Shown here piece by piece: positions 1 through 7,976 of a stretch of 64,000 nt of DNA. Each line of letters begins with the position of its first letter. Within the stretch, counting starts at the first letter, position 1. A program made the translations under genes and the position numbers. Source of the stretch: Embleya sp040605455 (GTDB lineage Bacteria > Actinomycetota > Actinomycetes > Streptomycetales > Streptomycetaceae); the NCBI RefSeq assembly GCF_040605455.1, contig NZ_JBEXCV010000007.1:1-64000 (forward strand), written 5' to 3'. The notes beneath the pieces were generated by a model. The model did no database searches. It was not told the DNA's origin and saw nothing but the letters and a program-made list of their open reading frames with translations.

Positions 1-681
1 CCAGCACTGGCCGGTCCTGCCGACCGAGAGTCGGATCCCGAACCCGTCGGCCAAAACAGCGAGTTCACGACTGGTGTATTGGCAGCCGCGATCGGAATGG
101 AAGATCGTTCCCCGCTGCGGGCGCTGTCTGCGGACGGCGTCGCGCAGAGCGTCGGCGACCAGACTGGTGCGCAGGTGGTCGGCGGTTGCCCAGCCGACGA
201 CCTTGCGGGTGGCGATGTCGATGACGGTGGCGAGGAACAGCCAGCCTTCGCCGGTCGCCAGGTAGGTGATGTCGCCGCACCAGCGCGCTCCGGACACGGA
301 CGGGCCGGGCCCGAAGTCCCGCTCGACCAGGTCCGGGCGGTTCGCGGCGCGCGGGTCCGCGACGGTGGTGCGGTGCCCGCGCCTGCGATGCCGGCCGGCC
401 AGTCCGGCCCGACGCATGAGCCGGGCGGTGCGGCGGCGCCCGACACGGGCGCCGCCGCGGACCAGGACCGCATGGATGCGCGGGGCACCGTAGCTGCCGC
501 GCGATGCGCGGTGGGCCTGCGTGATCTGCTCGGTCAGCTCCGCATCGCGCACGGCGCGAGGGCTGGGCGCCGCAGTTCGGCGGTGGTAGTAGGCGGCTCG
601 GGAGACCTTGAGGAGTTCACAGGCGCGTTTGACACTGTGACCTGCACGTTTCTCCGCCTCGATGAACGGGTGCACCGTCAC
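1..681 (-). CDS. IS3-family transposase OrfB (DDE integrase), partial
   Basis: Minus-strand frame from GTG at 681 running off the window start, with no stop. The translation has the IS3 OrfB layout: an HTH_21-type N-terminal region (VSRAAYYHRR, then RGSYGAPRIHAVL), followed by the rve catalytic core with the first Asp in WCGDITYL and the second in HSDRGCQYTS. The third catalytic residue (Glu) lies beyond the window. The start overlaps the orfA stop in the -1 frame (GTG at 681-679, orfA TGA at 680-678), so OrfB is probably made as an OrfAB fusion by programmed frameshifting. About 227 codons are present of a usual 270-300. The part seen is intact. Confidence 0.9.
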   Translation of the reverse strand, partial: MTVHPFIEAEKRAGHSVKRACELLKVSRAAYYHRRTAAPSPRAVRDAELTEQITQAHRASRGSYGAPRIHAVLVRGGARVGRRRTARLMRRAGLAGRHRRRGHRTTVADPRAANRPDLVERDFGPGPSVSGARWCGDITYLATGEGWLFLATVIDIATRKVVGWATADHLRTSLVADALRDAVRRQRPQRGTIFHSDRGCQYTSRELAVLADGFGIRLSVGRTGQCW

Positions 682-986
682 CGGGTCTCCTTCGCGAAGA
701 AAGCCGTGGCCCGCTTGAGGACTTCCACATCCTGGCGCAACCGCTGATTCTCCCGCCGCAACGCGGTCAACTCCTCGCGTTCGCCGCTGGTCAGGCCCTC
801 ACGCTCCCCGGCGTCGACCTCGGCTCGCACGACCCAGTCGCGCACCGCGGTCTCGGTCAGATCGAAATCCTTCGCGACCTGACCGACCGAACGATCACCG
901 CGCCGACACAGCTCGACGATCTCGGCCTTGAACTCCGACGTGAACGAGCGGCGAGGCCGAGGCTTCTTCTTCCCCATACGCTCCAT
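678..986 (-). CDS. IS3-family transposase OrfA (HTH_Tnp_1)
   Basis: About 102 residues. Starts with the basic stretch MGKKKPRPRRSF, then a helix-turn-helix (EIVELCRRGDRSVGQVAKDF, DLTETAVRDWV) that binds the IS ends, then a leucine-zipper-like coiled coil (LRRENQRLRQDVEVLKRA) ending AFFAKETR, the usual IS3 OrfA C-terminus. I favour the ATG at 986, which has GGGAGG nine bases upstream. ATG at 995 abuts that site and ATG at 977 is also possible. The gene is intact and followed by orfB in the -1 frame. Confidence 0.88.
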   Translation of the reverse strand: MERMGKKKPRPRRSFTSEFKAEIVELCRRGDRSVGQVAKDFDLTETAVRDWVVRAEVDAGEREGLTSGEREELTALRRENQRLRQDVEVLKRATAFFAKETR

Positions 987-1045
987 GATGGACATCCTCC
1001 CAAGAGGGGCAAAGCCCTCAGACAGGGTGTCCGTCAAACCGGATC

Positions 1046-1336
1046 AAGCCCAGGGTGCGCGTGATCGATTGGGCATGGTCGGCGCGAGGTGCCGCGTGGA
1101 TCGATGCCGCGTACGTGGTCGTCCGCCTCATGCACGAAGGCCACACACCCGAAGCGGCCGAAGCGTGGGCGATGCACGTGCCCGCTTTCGCCAAGGCGCC
1201 CGACCGGGTGATCGACGCGTTCGCCGCGAAACTCTCCGGAATGTGGGAGTTCATCACCCGATCCCCCCGGGCACGGCCGCACTCCCGAGCACTCGCCGAC
1301 ACCGCCCGGGAATGGGCCCGATACCGGCTCGACTGA
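1046..1336 (+). pseudogene. Aminoglycoside-phosphotransferase-like protein, 3' remnant
   Basis: An open frame ending at 1336 starts directly at the IS3 terminus with no start codon of its own. It reads RVRVIDWAWSARGAAWIDAA, like the kinase-fold stretch around the DWA metal-binding Asp in actinobacterial APH-family phosphotransferases, then a helical tail ending ARYRLD. The N-terminal two thirds (nucleotide-binding Lys, catalytic HGD) is absent; it may lie across the IS, outside the window. A GTG at 1055 could start a 93-residue product, but it would lack the active site. Family assignment rests on one motif region. Confidence 0.65.
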
Positions 1337-1359
1337 CACCACGACCCGTGAACCGAAGC

Positions 1360-1390
1360 GCCCGGGGCCGTCGCCCAACGGTCCCCGGGC
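1360..1390 (+). terminator. Hairpin terminator after the phosphotransferase remnant
   Basis: The arm GCCCGGGGCCGT (1360-1371) pairs with ACGGTCCCCGGGC (1378-1390) with one bulged base and a 6-base loop, 24 bases after the remnant's stop. No T-tract, as is common in high-GC actinobacteria. Confidence 0.55.
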
Positions 1391-1714
1391 CGAGCCGATC
1401 AGCGATCCCTGAAGAGGCGAGCTCTTCCTTCGCTGTCCGGCGATTGAGGTCGAGGTCTCGGCGGACACCAGCGGCTGGGAGCGCCTCTCCGGGCGTATGT
1501 CCGGCCGGCGAGGTCCCGGCGGCCGACCACCGGCGTGGAGCCCTCACAGAGGCTTGGGAGGCCGTGAAGGGCCCGGACTTGTTCGGCGCGCCACAAAGGG
1601 CGTAAGAAGCTCTCTGCGGAGCGGGCTGCGTTGTCGCCGTCCGCGTCGCCGAACGGGCGTACGTCGAGCCGGCGCCCCCAGAGCGTCGCGAGGGACCACT
1701 TGCCCGAGTCCGAA
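1391..1714. other. Gene-free stretch
   Basis: I see no convincing gene between the terminator and the next gene's stop. Open frames on both strands have arginine- and proline-rich compositions typical of antisense frames in high-GC DNA, with no family motif or ribosome-binding site. Confidence 0.4.
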
Positions 1715-3049
1715 TCATTGGCTCTCGGGGACTTCGACTACGTCGTATCGGGTACGACGTCGCGCGTTCCATTCGGCGGTGTACTCCGGAGCCGGTCCGC
1801 TGAGCAGCCAGGTAGCCAGTCCGATGCCGCCACCGGCCAGGGTTCCCAAGGGTGACGCTGTGGCCAGGGTGCCGGCCGCACCACCGATTGTGCTGACGAT
1901 CGCGGTTACGGACCGGCTGGACAACGATGCCGGAACGCGGGCATCCACGCCGCCGACGTGGCTTAATCGCTCACCGACGTTTTGCAACCCCTGGATGTCG
2001 GAATCGGCGTGCCAGGCGTGCAGATCATCACGGCAGGCATCCAGGAAGTCATGCCATTGTCGCCTTGTCAGGCGGCCGAGAAGGTGCTTGTACTCATGCG
2101 GAAGAACGATCGTACGTGACGGATCCCGATAGGCGAGGGCGGCTCGGCGACGGACGCCACGCAAGGGTTCGGTGTCCTCGCTCGAAAGCCCCACACCGTG
2201 TGTGATGGCGATTGCTCGGTAGTAGCAGCGGTCGAAGGCCTTCCGAATCGTCTCGGCGTCGGACAACTGGGCCAAGTCCGAGGCGTCGAGTGTGGTGCTC
2301 AGTTCACGCCAGGCAAGGCTGCGCCTGCGTTGACCGTTGTTCGGGTCCAACGTTGCCGGAGAAACTACGCGTTCCGCGGCGCTCCTGCCCGCAGACGTCA
2401 GCAACGGCAACCGGTCGAAGCCTTCGGCGGCAAAATAGCTGGAATCATCCGGTATGAGGCGCTGCGGAATGGTGGTCAGCCGCCCCTCGTCCTCGGCTGT
2501 GAGCCAGAACCGCCAGGCCCTTCGCAGGCGGCGGCACTCGGTGGCTTCGACGAGGTTGGTGTCGCGCAGCAGTCCCACGAGACCGTCAACTACGCCGTCA
2601 CGTGTGCAGCGTCGGCTGACTTCGTCGGCGGAGTAGTTCGCGGCCAGTGCTTCCTGAATCGCGCGCCTTTGGTCGTACGGTGCTGCCAGCGATGTGAACA
2701 GGAAGCCGCGGTGCGCGATGTCGAGAAGCGAACCGGCCAGTGATCCACCCTCGGTCAGCACTTCGAACGGGTATCGCCCGTCACCTGATTCACTGCCCAG
2801 CGCAAGGTCGAGCGCGCCCGCGTCGGCGAGGCGGTGGAATACCGAACCGTCCAGGAGTTGCGCCGGTGTCATGACGCGGCGCGGTGCGCGAATGGTGTCC
2901 CAGCGCAGTTGACCGAGGACGTCCGGGGGTAGTGGGCCCAGCACCATCGAGGCGATTCCGCCCCGGGCCTCCAACTGCAGCCTCTGGTGCGGCGAGTCGT
3001 ACCACTGCACCAACAACGATGCTGTCGGAAGTGCCACAGTAGCCCCCAA
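1715..3049 (-). CDS. Hypothetical protein, 444 aa, C-terminal hydrophobic segment
   Basis: I do not recognise this protein. It is one long frame, mostly soluble and charged, with many Leu/Arg/Asp-rich helical stretches (for example WHDFLDACRDDLHAWHADSD). Near residues 385-425 is a Gly/Ala-rich hydrophobic stretch (IGGAAGTLATASPLG then GGIGLATWLL) that could insert in or associate with a membrane, followed by a short charged tail. The first possible start is TTG at 3049; GTG at 3037 behind a GGGGG run is equally plausible. It stands alone: no co-directional neighbour within 1.7 kb upstream and a hairpin-bounded sortase operon on the other side. Codon use is somewhat less GC-extreme than the core genes, which together with the IS next door suggests accessory DNA. 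Confidence 0.6.
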   Translation of the reverse strand: MGATVALPTASLLVQWYDSPHQRLQLEARGGIASMVLGPLPPDVLGQLRWDTIRAPRRVMTPAQLLDGSVFHRLADAGALDLALGSESGDGRYPFEVLTEGGSLAGSLLDIAHRGFLFTSLAAPYDQRRAIQEALAANYSADEVSRRCTRDGVVDGLVGLLRDTNLVEATECRRLRRAWRFWLTAEDEGRLTTIPQRLIPDDSSYFAAEGFDRLPLLTSAGRSAAERVVSPATLDPNNGQRRRSLAWRELSTTLDASDLAQLSDAETIRKAFDRCYYRAIAITHGVGLSSEDTEPLRGVRRRAALAYRDPSRTIVLPHEYKHLLGRLTRRQWHDFLDACRDDLHAWHADSDIQGLQNVGERLSHVGGVDARVPASLSSRSVTAIVSTIGGAAGTLATASPLGTLAGGGIGLATWLLSGPAPEYTAEWNARRRTRYDVVEVPESQ

Positions 3050-3224
3050 CCACTGATACGACCTGGTGGCAGGGTAATCGATTCGAGCGAGGAATGTTCG
3101 ATAGTGAGAAGAATGTCTGCTTTTGAATGACCCTGGATGGTCAAGTGAGGATCACGAGCAATTCTTCGCCCAATTCTTGAGATTGGGCTTGCCGGTCAAG
3201 TAGTCGGCCGGCGAGATACCGGGG

Positions 3225-3244
3225 CCGGAGCCGGGCGGCTCCGG
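3225..3244 (-). terminator. Hairpin downstream of the sortase operon
   Basis: CCGGAGCC (3225-3232), loop GGGC, GGCTCCGG (3237-3244), a perfect 8-bp stem nine bases past the stop of the last sortase gene. Confidence 0.5.
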
Positions 3245-3252
3245 CGGGTGGG

Positions 3253-4011
3253 TCAGCGCAGGGCCGCCGGTTTCTTGTCGCCCTGTTTGGCGTCGGTGGT
3301 GGTGAGTTCGCCCCAGTAGATCATTCGGTTACGGGAAGTGAACTCCGGATCGCACGTGGTCAGGGTGATCAGCCGGCGGCCGGCCGGGCCGCCCAGGTCC
3401 GGCGGGCGCGCGGTGAGCACCGAGCCGTTGGACGGCTTGGTGATGAACGGGCCCTTGACGATCGTGTAGGTGAACCACTGCGTCTTGGTTTCGACGACCA
3501 CCTTGTCGCCCGGCTTGAGCTTGTTGAGGTAGCGGAACGGCTCGCCGTGCCCGTTGCGGTGGCCGGCGAGCCCGAAGTTGCCGGGGCCGCCGGGGCCGAC
3601 GTACGGCGGGTAGGTGTAGTGGCCGACGCCCTTGGAGAGGGACGCCAGGCTGGATCCCTCGATGATCGGCTGGAACCAGTCCGAGCCGAGTCTGGGGATC
3701 CACAGGATGGCCAGCGTCTCGCCGCGGATGCTGTGCGAACCCGACACCTTCTGGCCGTCCTTGCCGCCGTCGACGCTGACGTCGGTGGGGCCTTCCAGGA
3801 CGTCGCTCGGCGGCAGCGCACCGGGCGGTTCGGCGTCCGCCGCGGGTCCCTTGGCCCAGACCTTGCGCAGTTGCTCCACTTCGCTCCGCGCCTCGGCCTG
3901 GGCCTCGAAGTTGGTCCAGTAGAGCTGGTGGACACACAGCAGCAGACCGACCAGGCCGAGTGTCAGGAGGAGTTCCGCCCCGACGCGAATGGTCTTGCGT
4001 ACAACGCCCAT
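3253..4011 (-). CDS. Class E sortase
   Basis: Membrane-anchored cysteine transpeptidase of about 252 residues. One N-terminal transmembrane helix (residues 13-30, LLTLGLVGLLLCVHQLYW), a linker to about residue 95, then the sortase beta-barrel with His151 (LAGHRNGHG), Cys220 (TLTTC) and Arg229 (RNRMIYWG) as the catalytic triad. Class E sortases of streptomycetes attach LAXTG/LPXTG proteins such as long chaplins to peptidoglycan. The ATG at 4011 is preferred because it begins right before the basic KTIRVG flank of the helix; an ATG eight codons upstream (4035) is possible. Last gene of a run of six close minus-strand genes. The layout resembles the srtE1/srtE2 locus of Streptomyces coelicolor (family knowledge). 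Confidence 0.9.
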   Translation of the reverse strand: MGVVRKTIRVGAELLLTLGLVGLLLCVHQLYWTNFEAQAEARSEVEQLRKVWAKGPAADAEPPGALPPSDVLEGPTDVSVDGGKDGQKVSGSHSIRGETLAILWIPRLGSDWFQPIIEGSSLASLSKGVGHYTYPPYVGPGGPGNFGLAGHRNGHGEPFRYLNKLKPGDKVVVETKTQWFTYTIVKGPFITKPSNGSVLTARPPDLGGPAGRRLITLTTCDPEFTSRNRMIYWGELTTTDAKQGDKKPAALR

Positions 4012-4081
4012 GAACCGACAGCTTGGCACAGACAAGCAGTTTGGTCAGGTCCCGGAGACCGGAATGTGATGCGCTGCGCCG

Positions 4082-5491
4082 TTACTTGGCCGCGGCGAGC
4101 AGCGCGTCCGGCTTTCCCTGCGTCCGGGGCCGCTCCTCCTCCAGATGTCCCCAGACGATCAGCCGGTAGGTGGACGCCCCGTCGGGGGTGCACGTGGTGA
4201 GCGTGATGTAGCGGCCGGCCTTCTTGTACGGCCCCTTGTCCGGGATCGGGTCGATCACCTCGATGTGCTGCGGCGAGGTCTGCGGCAGGTCCGCGTCGAT
4301 GGTGTACGTGAAGTAGGTCGTGGCGGTCTCCACGACCACCTTGTCGCCCGGCTTGAGCTTGTTGATGTAGCGGAACGGCTCACCGTGCCCGTTGCGGTGC
4401 GCGGCCACCGCGAAGTTGCCCTGGGTGTTCCACGGCATCGCCGTCTGCGGGTCCGTGTAGTGGCCCACCAGGCCGTTGTTGAGCACCTTGGCCCGGTCGG
4501 TGCCCTCCGCTATCGCCTGCTTCTCCATTCCGATCCTGGGGATGTACAACAGCGCGAACCCCTTGTTCGGCGCGACGAATTGGCCGGGGGCGCGCGGGTT
4601 CACCGCAGCCGGGTCGCTCCAGCTCTGCTGTATGTTGTGCGCCTCGTCCCGGGCCTTCTCCTCCGCCACGATGTTCGTCCACCACTTCAGGTAGACCACG
4701 TACAGGACCAGCAGCAGGCCCACCGTCATGGCGAGTTCGCCGACGAGTCGGGCACCCGCGGTCAACACCCGTGAACCCATCGACGGCTTGGCCGCCCGAC
4801 GCCGGGCGGCCCGACCGGCCCCCTCGGCGACCGCCGGGCCCGCGGGCGGTCGGCCGCCGCCGGGCCGGCCGGGCTTCTTCCGCTGCGCCTTGCGTCGGGC
4901 CGCCCGCCCACCGGGGACGGTCGAAGTCGCGATCGTCGGACTCGACCGCACGGCCGGGGCGAGGGACGGGTCGAGCGACGGCGGGTCGCTCGCCGGATCG
5001 AGTACCGGTTCGACGGTGGGATCGAGCCGCGGGGCGACGGCCGGGCCGAGCGCCGGCCTGCCGATCGGTGCCCCCGCACCGGCCCGAGGCCACGCGTTGG
5101 GGCCGTTCGGGGCCTCGGCCGACGACGGTCGAACGGCGGGCAACCCCGCCGCCACCCCCGGGGTCGCGGGGAACGGTCGCACCGGCGTGACCGGCGGCGT
5201 CCCTACCGGAGTCTGCGGGCCGGCTCCGGCCGCCCGGTTCTGCGCAGCCCGCCGTCGCGCCGCGCGGCCACCGGGAATCGGCTCGGAAACGGCGGGAAGG
5301 GCCGCTGTGGGCGGTTCCGCGAAGCGGGGCTGGACGAGGTCACCCGAATACGCTCCGGGCACGTACGGGGCGATCTCGCCGGATCCGTACCCGCCCTCGG
5401 GTGTCGGGGCCTCGGTCAGGCCGGGAGCGGCGTGCGCCCCACGACGGGAGCCAGTCCCACCGACCGGGCCGGCGCCGTCGGGTCCCCGCAC
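4082..5491 (-). CDS. Class E sortase with long disordered N-terminus
   Basis: The C-terminal 230 residues are a complete class E sortase: transmembrane helix (GELAMTVGLLLVLYVVYLKW), catalytic His in VAAHRNGHG, Cys in TLTTCTPDG and Arg in YRLIVWG. They are preceded by about 200 residues of Pro/Ala/Gly/Arg-rich, probably cytoplasmic sequence containing four GRAARR-type basic repeats (GGRAARRRA, GGRAARRKA, AGRAARRRA). The start is uncertain: the frame is open into the upstream amidotransferase gene (to 5617). GTG at 5491 gives a 76-base overlap, while GTG at 5362 lies wholly beyond the amidotransferase stop. Same strand and presumably same transcript as the two flanking sortases. The RAARR repeats look like an intracellular interaction or charge-anchoring segment, but that is inference. 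Confidence 0.88.
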   Translation of the reverse strand: MRGPDGAGPVGGTGSRRGAHAAPGLTEAPTPEGGYGSGEIAPYVPGAYSGDLVQPRFAEPPTAALPAVSEPIPGGRAARRRAAQNRAAGAGPQTPVGTPPVTPVRPFPATPGVAAGLPAVRPSSAEAPNGPNAWPRAGAGAPIGRPALGPAVAPRLDPTVEPVLDPASDPPSLDPSLAPAVRSSPTIATSTVPGGRAARRKAQRKKPGRPGGGRPPAGPAVAEGAGRAARRRAAKPSMGSRVLTAGARLVGELAMTVGLLLVLYVVYLKWWTNIVAEEKARDEAHNIQQSWSDPAAVNPRAPGQFVAPNKGFALLYIPRIGMEKQAIAEGTDRAKVLNNGLVGHYTDPQTAMPWNTQGNFAVAAHRNGHGEPFRYINKLKPGDKVVVETATTYFTYTIDADLPQTSPQHIEVIDPIPDKGPYKKAGRYITLTTCTPDGASTYRLIVWGHLEEERPRTQGKPDALLAAAK

Positions 5492-6054
5492 GTCATCAGC
5501 CAGTTCGCCAGCATCCGGTGGCCGTACTCCGTCAGCACCGACTCCGGGTGGAACTGCACGCCTTCGACCGGTCGGTCGCGGTGCCGCAGGCCCATGATCA
5601 CGCCGGTCTCGGTCCATGCGGTCACCTCCAGTTCGGCCGGAATCGTGTCCGGATCCACCGCGAGCGAGTGATAGCGCGTCGCGGTGAACGGCGACGGCAG
5701 GCCGGCGAAGACGCCCGCCCCCTCATGCAGCACAGGGCTGGTCTTGCCATGCAGGAGTTCGGGGGCCCGGCCAACGGTAGCGCCGTGCGCCGCCGCGATG
5801 GACTGCATCCCCAGGCACACCCCGAAGACCGGCACCCGGCCGCCCTCGCGGCGGACCATCTCCATGCAGATCCCGGCCGCCTCGGGCGTCCCGGGACCGG
5901 GCGAGAGCAGTACGCCGTCGAACTCCTCGGCCTCTTCGACGGTCACCGCGTCGTTGCGTCGGACCTCGCAGGTCGCGCCGAGTTGGTACAGGTACTGCAC
6001 GAGGTTGAAGACGAAGCTGTCGTAGTTGTCCACGACGAGAATGCGCGCACTCAT
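5416..6054 (-). CDS. pabA: Aminodeoxychorismate/anthranilate synthase component II (glutamine amidotransferase)
   Basis: 212 residues, the normal length of a stand-alone class I glutamine amidotransferase. Starts MSARILVVDNYDSFVFNLVQ. Carries the oxyanion strand LLSPGPGTP, the nucleophilic Cys in FGVCLGMQS, and the His-Glu pair in QFHPESVLTEYGH. It would release ammonia from glutamine for a chorismate-using partner (PabB or TrpE), neither of which is in the window, so pabA versus trpG cannot be settled from sequence alone; many actinobacteria use one amphibolic subunit. The ATG overlaps the stop of the upstream small membrane protein gene (ATGA, 6054-6051), implying translational coupling. 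It sits among sortase genes, a known Streptomyces arrangement with no obvious functional link. Confidence 0.92.
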   Translation of the reverse strand: MSARILVVDNYDSFVFNLVQYLYQLGATCEVRRNDAVTVEEAEEFDGVLLSPGPGTPEAAGICMEMVRREGGRVPVFGVCLGMQSIAAAHGATVGRAPELLHGKTSPVLHEGAGVFAGLPSPFTATRYHSLAVDPDTIPAELEVTAWTETGVIMGLRHRDRPVEGVQFHPESVLTEYGHRMLANWLMTCGDPTAPARSVGLAPVVGRTPLPA

Positions 6055-6308
6055 CCGGGCAGCCCTCCCGGCAGCGCCGTGGGGGAGGTCGCACCGGTCG
6101 CACCGGCCGGGCGCGGTGCGCCGCCGGGGCCGGTGGTGTTCGTGACGTTCTCCTGATCGACCGTCACATCGCTGAACGGGAGCAGGGGTTCCGCCCACGG
6201 GAAGACCCACGTGAACAGCGCGTACACGATCGCCAACACCAGGAGCAGGGAGATCAACAGCTTCACCCACGCGTTCCCCGGCAGAGTGCGCCAGATCCAG
6301 CCGTACAT
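6051..6308 (-). CDS. Small single-pass membrane protein, 85 aa
   Basis: Short protein with a basic/aromatic N-terminus (MYGWIWRTLPGNAWVK), one strong transmembrane helix (LLISLLLVLAIVYALFTWVF) and a Pro/Gly/Thr-rich, probably extracellular tail. It lies between two sortase genes and overlaps pabA by four bases. Small proteins like this are conserved at this position in streptomycetes, but I know of no assigned function. No LPXTG-like motif is present, so it is not an evident sortase substrate. Confidence 0.75.
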   Translation of the reverse strand: MYGWIWRTLPGNAWVKLLISLLLVLAIVYALFTWVFPWAEPLLPFSDVTVDQENVTNTTGPGGAPRPAGATGATSPTALPGGLPG

Positions 6309-6354
6309 CAGGCCCAGGCCCTCTCTCGCTCGCCGCCCGCGCGGCTCGACTCGC

Positions 6355-7062
6355 TCATCCCTGCAACGCCGCCGGTTTGCCCGCCGCCAACGGAGTGCGC
6401 GACTCCAAGTGGCCCCAGACGATCAACCGGTGGGTGCTGCCGAACTCAGGTTCGCAGGTGGTCAGGGTGATGTATTTTCCGGGAGTCCTGTAGGCCTTCT
6501 CCGGGACCGCGTCGAGCACGTGCACGTCCTCGGGAATGGTCTTCAGGACCGCCTTGTCCCCGCTGAGGCTGATCGGCTTGTCGATCGAGTAGACGAACCA
6601 CTCGGTGATGCCCTCGATCACGATCTTGTCGCCCACCTGCAGCTTGGGCACGTTCAGGAACGGGTCGCCGTAGGTCTTGCGGTGCCCGGCGATCGCGAAG
6701 TTGCCGTCATCGCCCGCCTGCGCGCTGCCCTTGTACCAGCCCAGGCCCTTCTGCAGTTCCTTGGGCGAGACGCCGGGACGGATCGTCTTGTACCAGTCGC
6801 TCCCGAAGCGGGGCACGTACATGGTGCCGAACGGTTCGCCGTCCTCGTACGGAGCCTGCTTGGGCGTCTGCGCGACCGGTACGTCCTTGGGCACCGACGC
6901 CACGATCCGCTTGCGCGCCTCGTCGAGCCTGCGCATCTCGTCGGCCCGCGCCCGATCGGCCAGTACGCCGGTCCAGTAGAGCTGGTAGACGACGAACAAC
7001 AGGATGACGACGCCCAGCGTGATGAAGACCTCCCCGAGGCCTCGCATCGTGGTCCGCAACAC
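6355..7062 (-). CDS. Class E sortase
   Basis: 235 residues: short cytoplasmic N-terminus, transmembrane helix at 10-30 (VFITLGVVILLFVVYQLYW), then the catalytic barrel with His127 (IAGHRKTYG), Cys203 (TLTTCEPEFGS) and Arg212 (HRLIVWGHLE). First sortase of the run, 34 bases after the DUF881 gene and 46 bases before the small membrane protein gene. It differs from its two neighbours around the His loop (GHRKTYGDPF rather than GHRNGHGEPF), so the three may have different substrates or partners; that is inference. Confidence 0.9.
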   Translation of the reverse strand: MLRTTMRGLGEVFITLGVVILLFVVYQLYWTGVLADRARADEMRRLDEARKRIVASVPKDVPVAQTPKQAPYEDGEPFGTMYVPRFGSDWYKTIRPGVSPKELQKGLGWYKGSAQAGDDGNFAIAGHRKTYGDPFLNVPKLQVGDKIVIEGITEWFVYSIDKPISLSGDKAVLKTIPEDVHVLDAVPEKAYRTPGKYITLTTCEPEFGSTHRLIVWGHLESRTPLAAGKPAALQG

Positions 7063-7096
7063 TGTCGTCAGACTCCCCTCGGTTCACCGCTGCCGA

Positions 7097-7861
7097 TCAC
7101 GTCCCGGAGACTTTCGCATACTCCAGGCCAAGGGGTCCCGTATACCCCGGCGCGTCCAGGCGCTTCTTGTCCTCGACTTTCCAACCGAGTCCGAACGCCT
7201 CCACGTAGTCCGTGTAGTTGGACACGCTCTTGCTCTGCTCCAACGCGCGCCGCAGGGCACCGGTGTCGCCCACCGCCGAGATCACGTACGGCGGCGAGTA
7301 CACCCGACCGTGCAGGATCAGCGTGTTGCCGACACACCGCACGGCCGAAGTGGCCACGATCCGCTGGTCCATGATCTGGATCGCCCGTGCGCCGCCGCTC
7401 CACAGCGCGTTCACCACGCCCTGGATGTCCTGCTGGTGCACCACCAGGTCGTCCGCGGTGGGCTCGCGCACTCCGGGCACCCGCGACTTGGCGTCCGGCG
7501 GGGCGTCGGTCAGGGTCACCGTCAGCCCCTCCCCGGACACCGGGGTGACCCCGGCCGGATCCGCGACCGCGTCGATCCGACCGCGTGCCTGCGGGTCGTT
7601 GGCCTGCTCCTGCACGAGCGAGTCCACGTCCTTTTGCAGCCGGGACAGATCCTGCTGGGCACTCTCGTTGCGCCTGCCCTGGTCCCGGATCACATCGGAC
7701 AGCCGAAGCATCTGCGCGTCGCTGCGCAGATTGGTGCCGTGCGAGGTGTCCGCGCTGATCCAGAACAGCAGCCCGGCCAGGGCGAACACCACAAGAGCGG
7801 ACAACCGGGGTACGATCGCACGCCAAGTCGTTCCGAACGGCCGCATGGCGGAGATACGCAC
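7097..7861 (-). CDS. DUF881 family membrane-anchored coiled-coil protein
   Basis: 254 residues: N-terminal transmembrane helix (about 21-38, SALVVFALAGLLFWISA), a charged coiled-coil region (45-90), then the DUF881 extracellular domain (GLTVTLTDAPPD, VVNALWSGGARAIQIMDQRI, GNTLILHGRVYSPPYVISAVG). The family is conserved next to crgA and sortase genes in actinobacteria and its biochemical role is not established. GTG at 7861 is supported by GGAGGG eight bases upstream; an ATG five codons in is possible. First gene of the probable six-gene sortase operon, divergent from crgA with 115 bases between them that must hold both promoters. Confidence 0.88.
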   Translation of the reverse strand: MRISAMRPFGTTWRAIVPRLSALVVFALAGLLFWISADTSHGTNLRSDAQMLRLSDVIRDQGRRNESAQQDLSRLQKDVDSLVQEQANDPQARGRIDAVADPAGVTPVSGEGLTVTLTDAPPDAKSRVPGVREPTADDLVVHQQDIQGVVNALWSGGARAIQIMDQRIVATSAVRCVGNTLILHGRVYSPPYVISAVGDTGALRRALEQSKSVSNYTDYVEAFGLGWKVEDKKRLDAPGYTGPLGLEYAKVSGT

Positions 7862-7976
7862 GTCGCCGTACCCTCCTTCCGGACCTGACAGCGACTACGC
7901 TAACCGACACATCACCGGATCGTGTCGCGTGTGCTGCGCACCCACTCGTCCGGCTACATCGACAGGAGAGACTCTC

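Larger units (their letters stand above)
1..1046 (-). mobile_element. IS3-family insertion sequence, partial (cut by window start)
   Basis: The element carries orfA and orfB on the minus strand, in the -1 overlapping arrangement typical of IS3. Its orfA-side terminus is placed at about 1046: read on the minus strand, the end begins TGATCCGGTTTGACGGACAC, which resembles the TGATC...GGACAC start of IS3 itself. Just outside it lies the 3' part of a phosphotransferase gene, in frame right up to the junction, so the element appears to have inserted into that gene. The other terminus and any target duplication lie outside the window. The family call is firm; the exact boundary is inferred. Confidence 0.85.
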
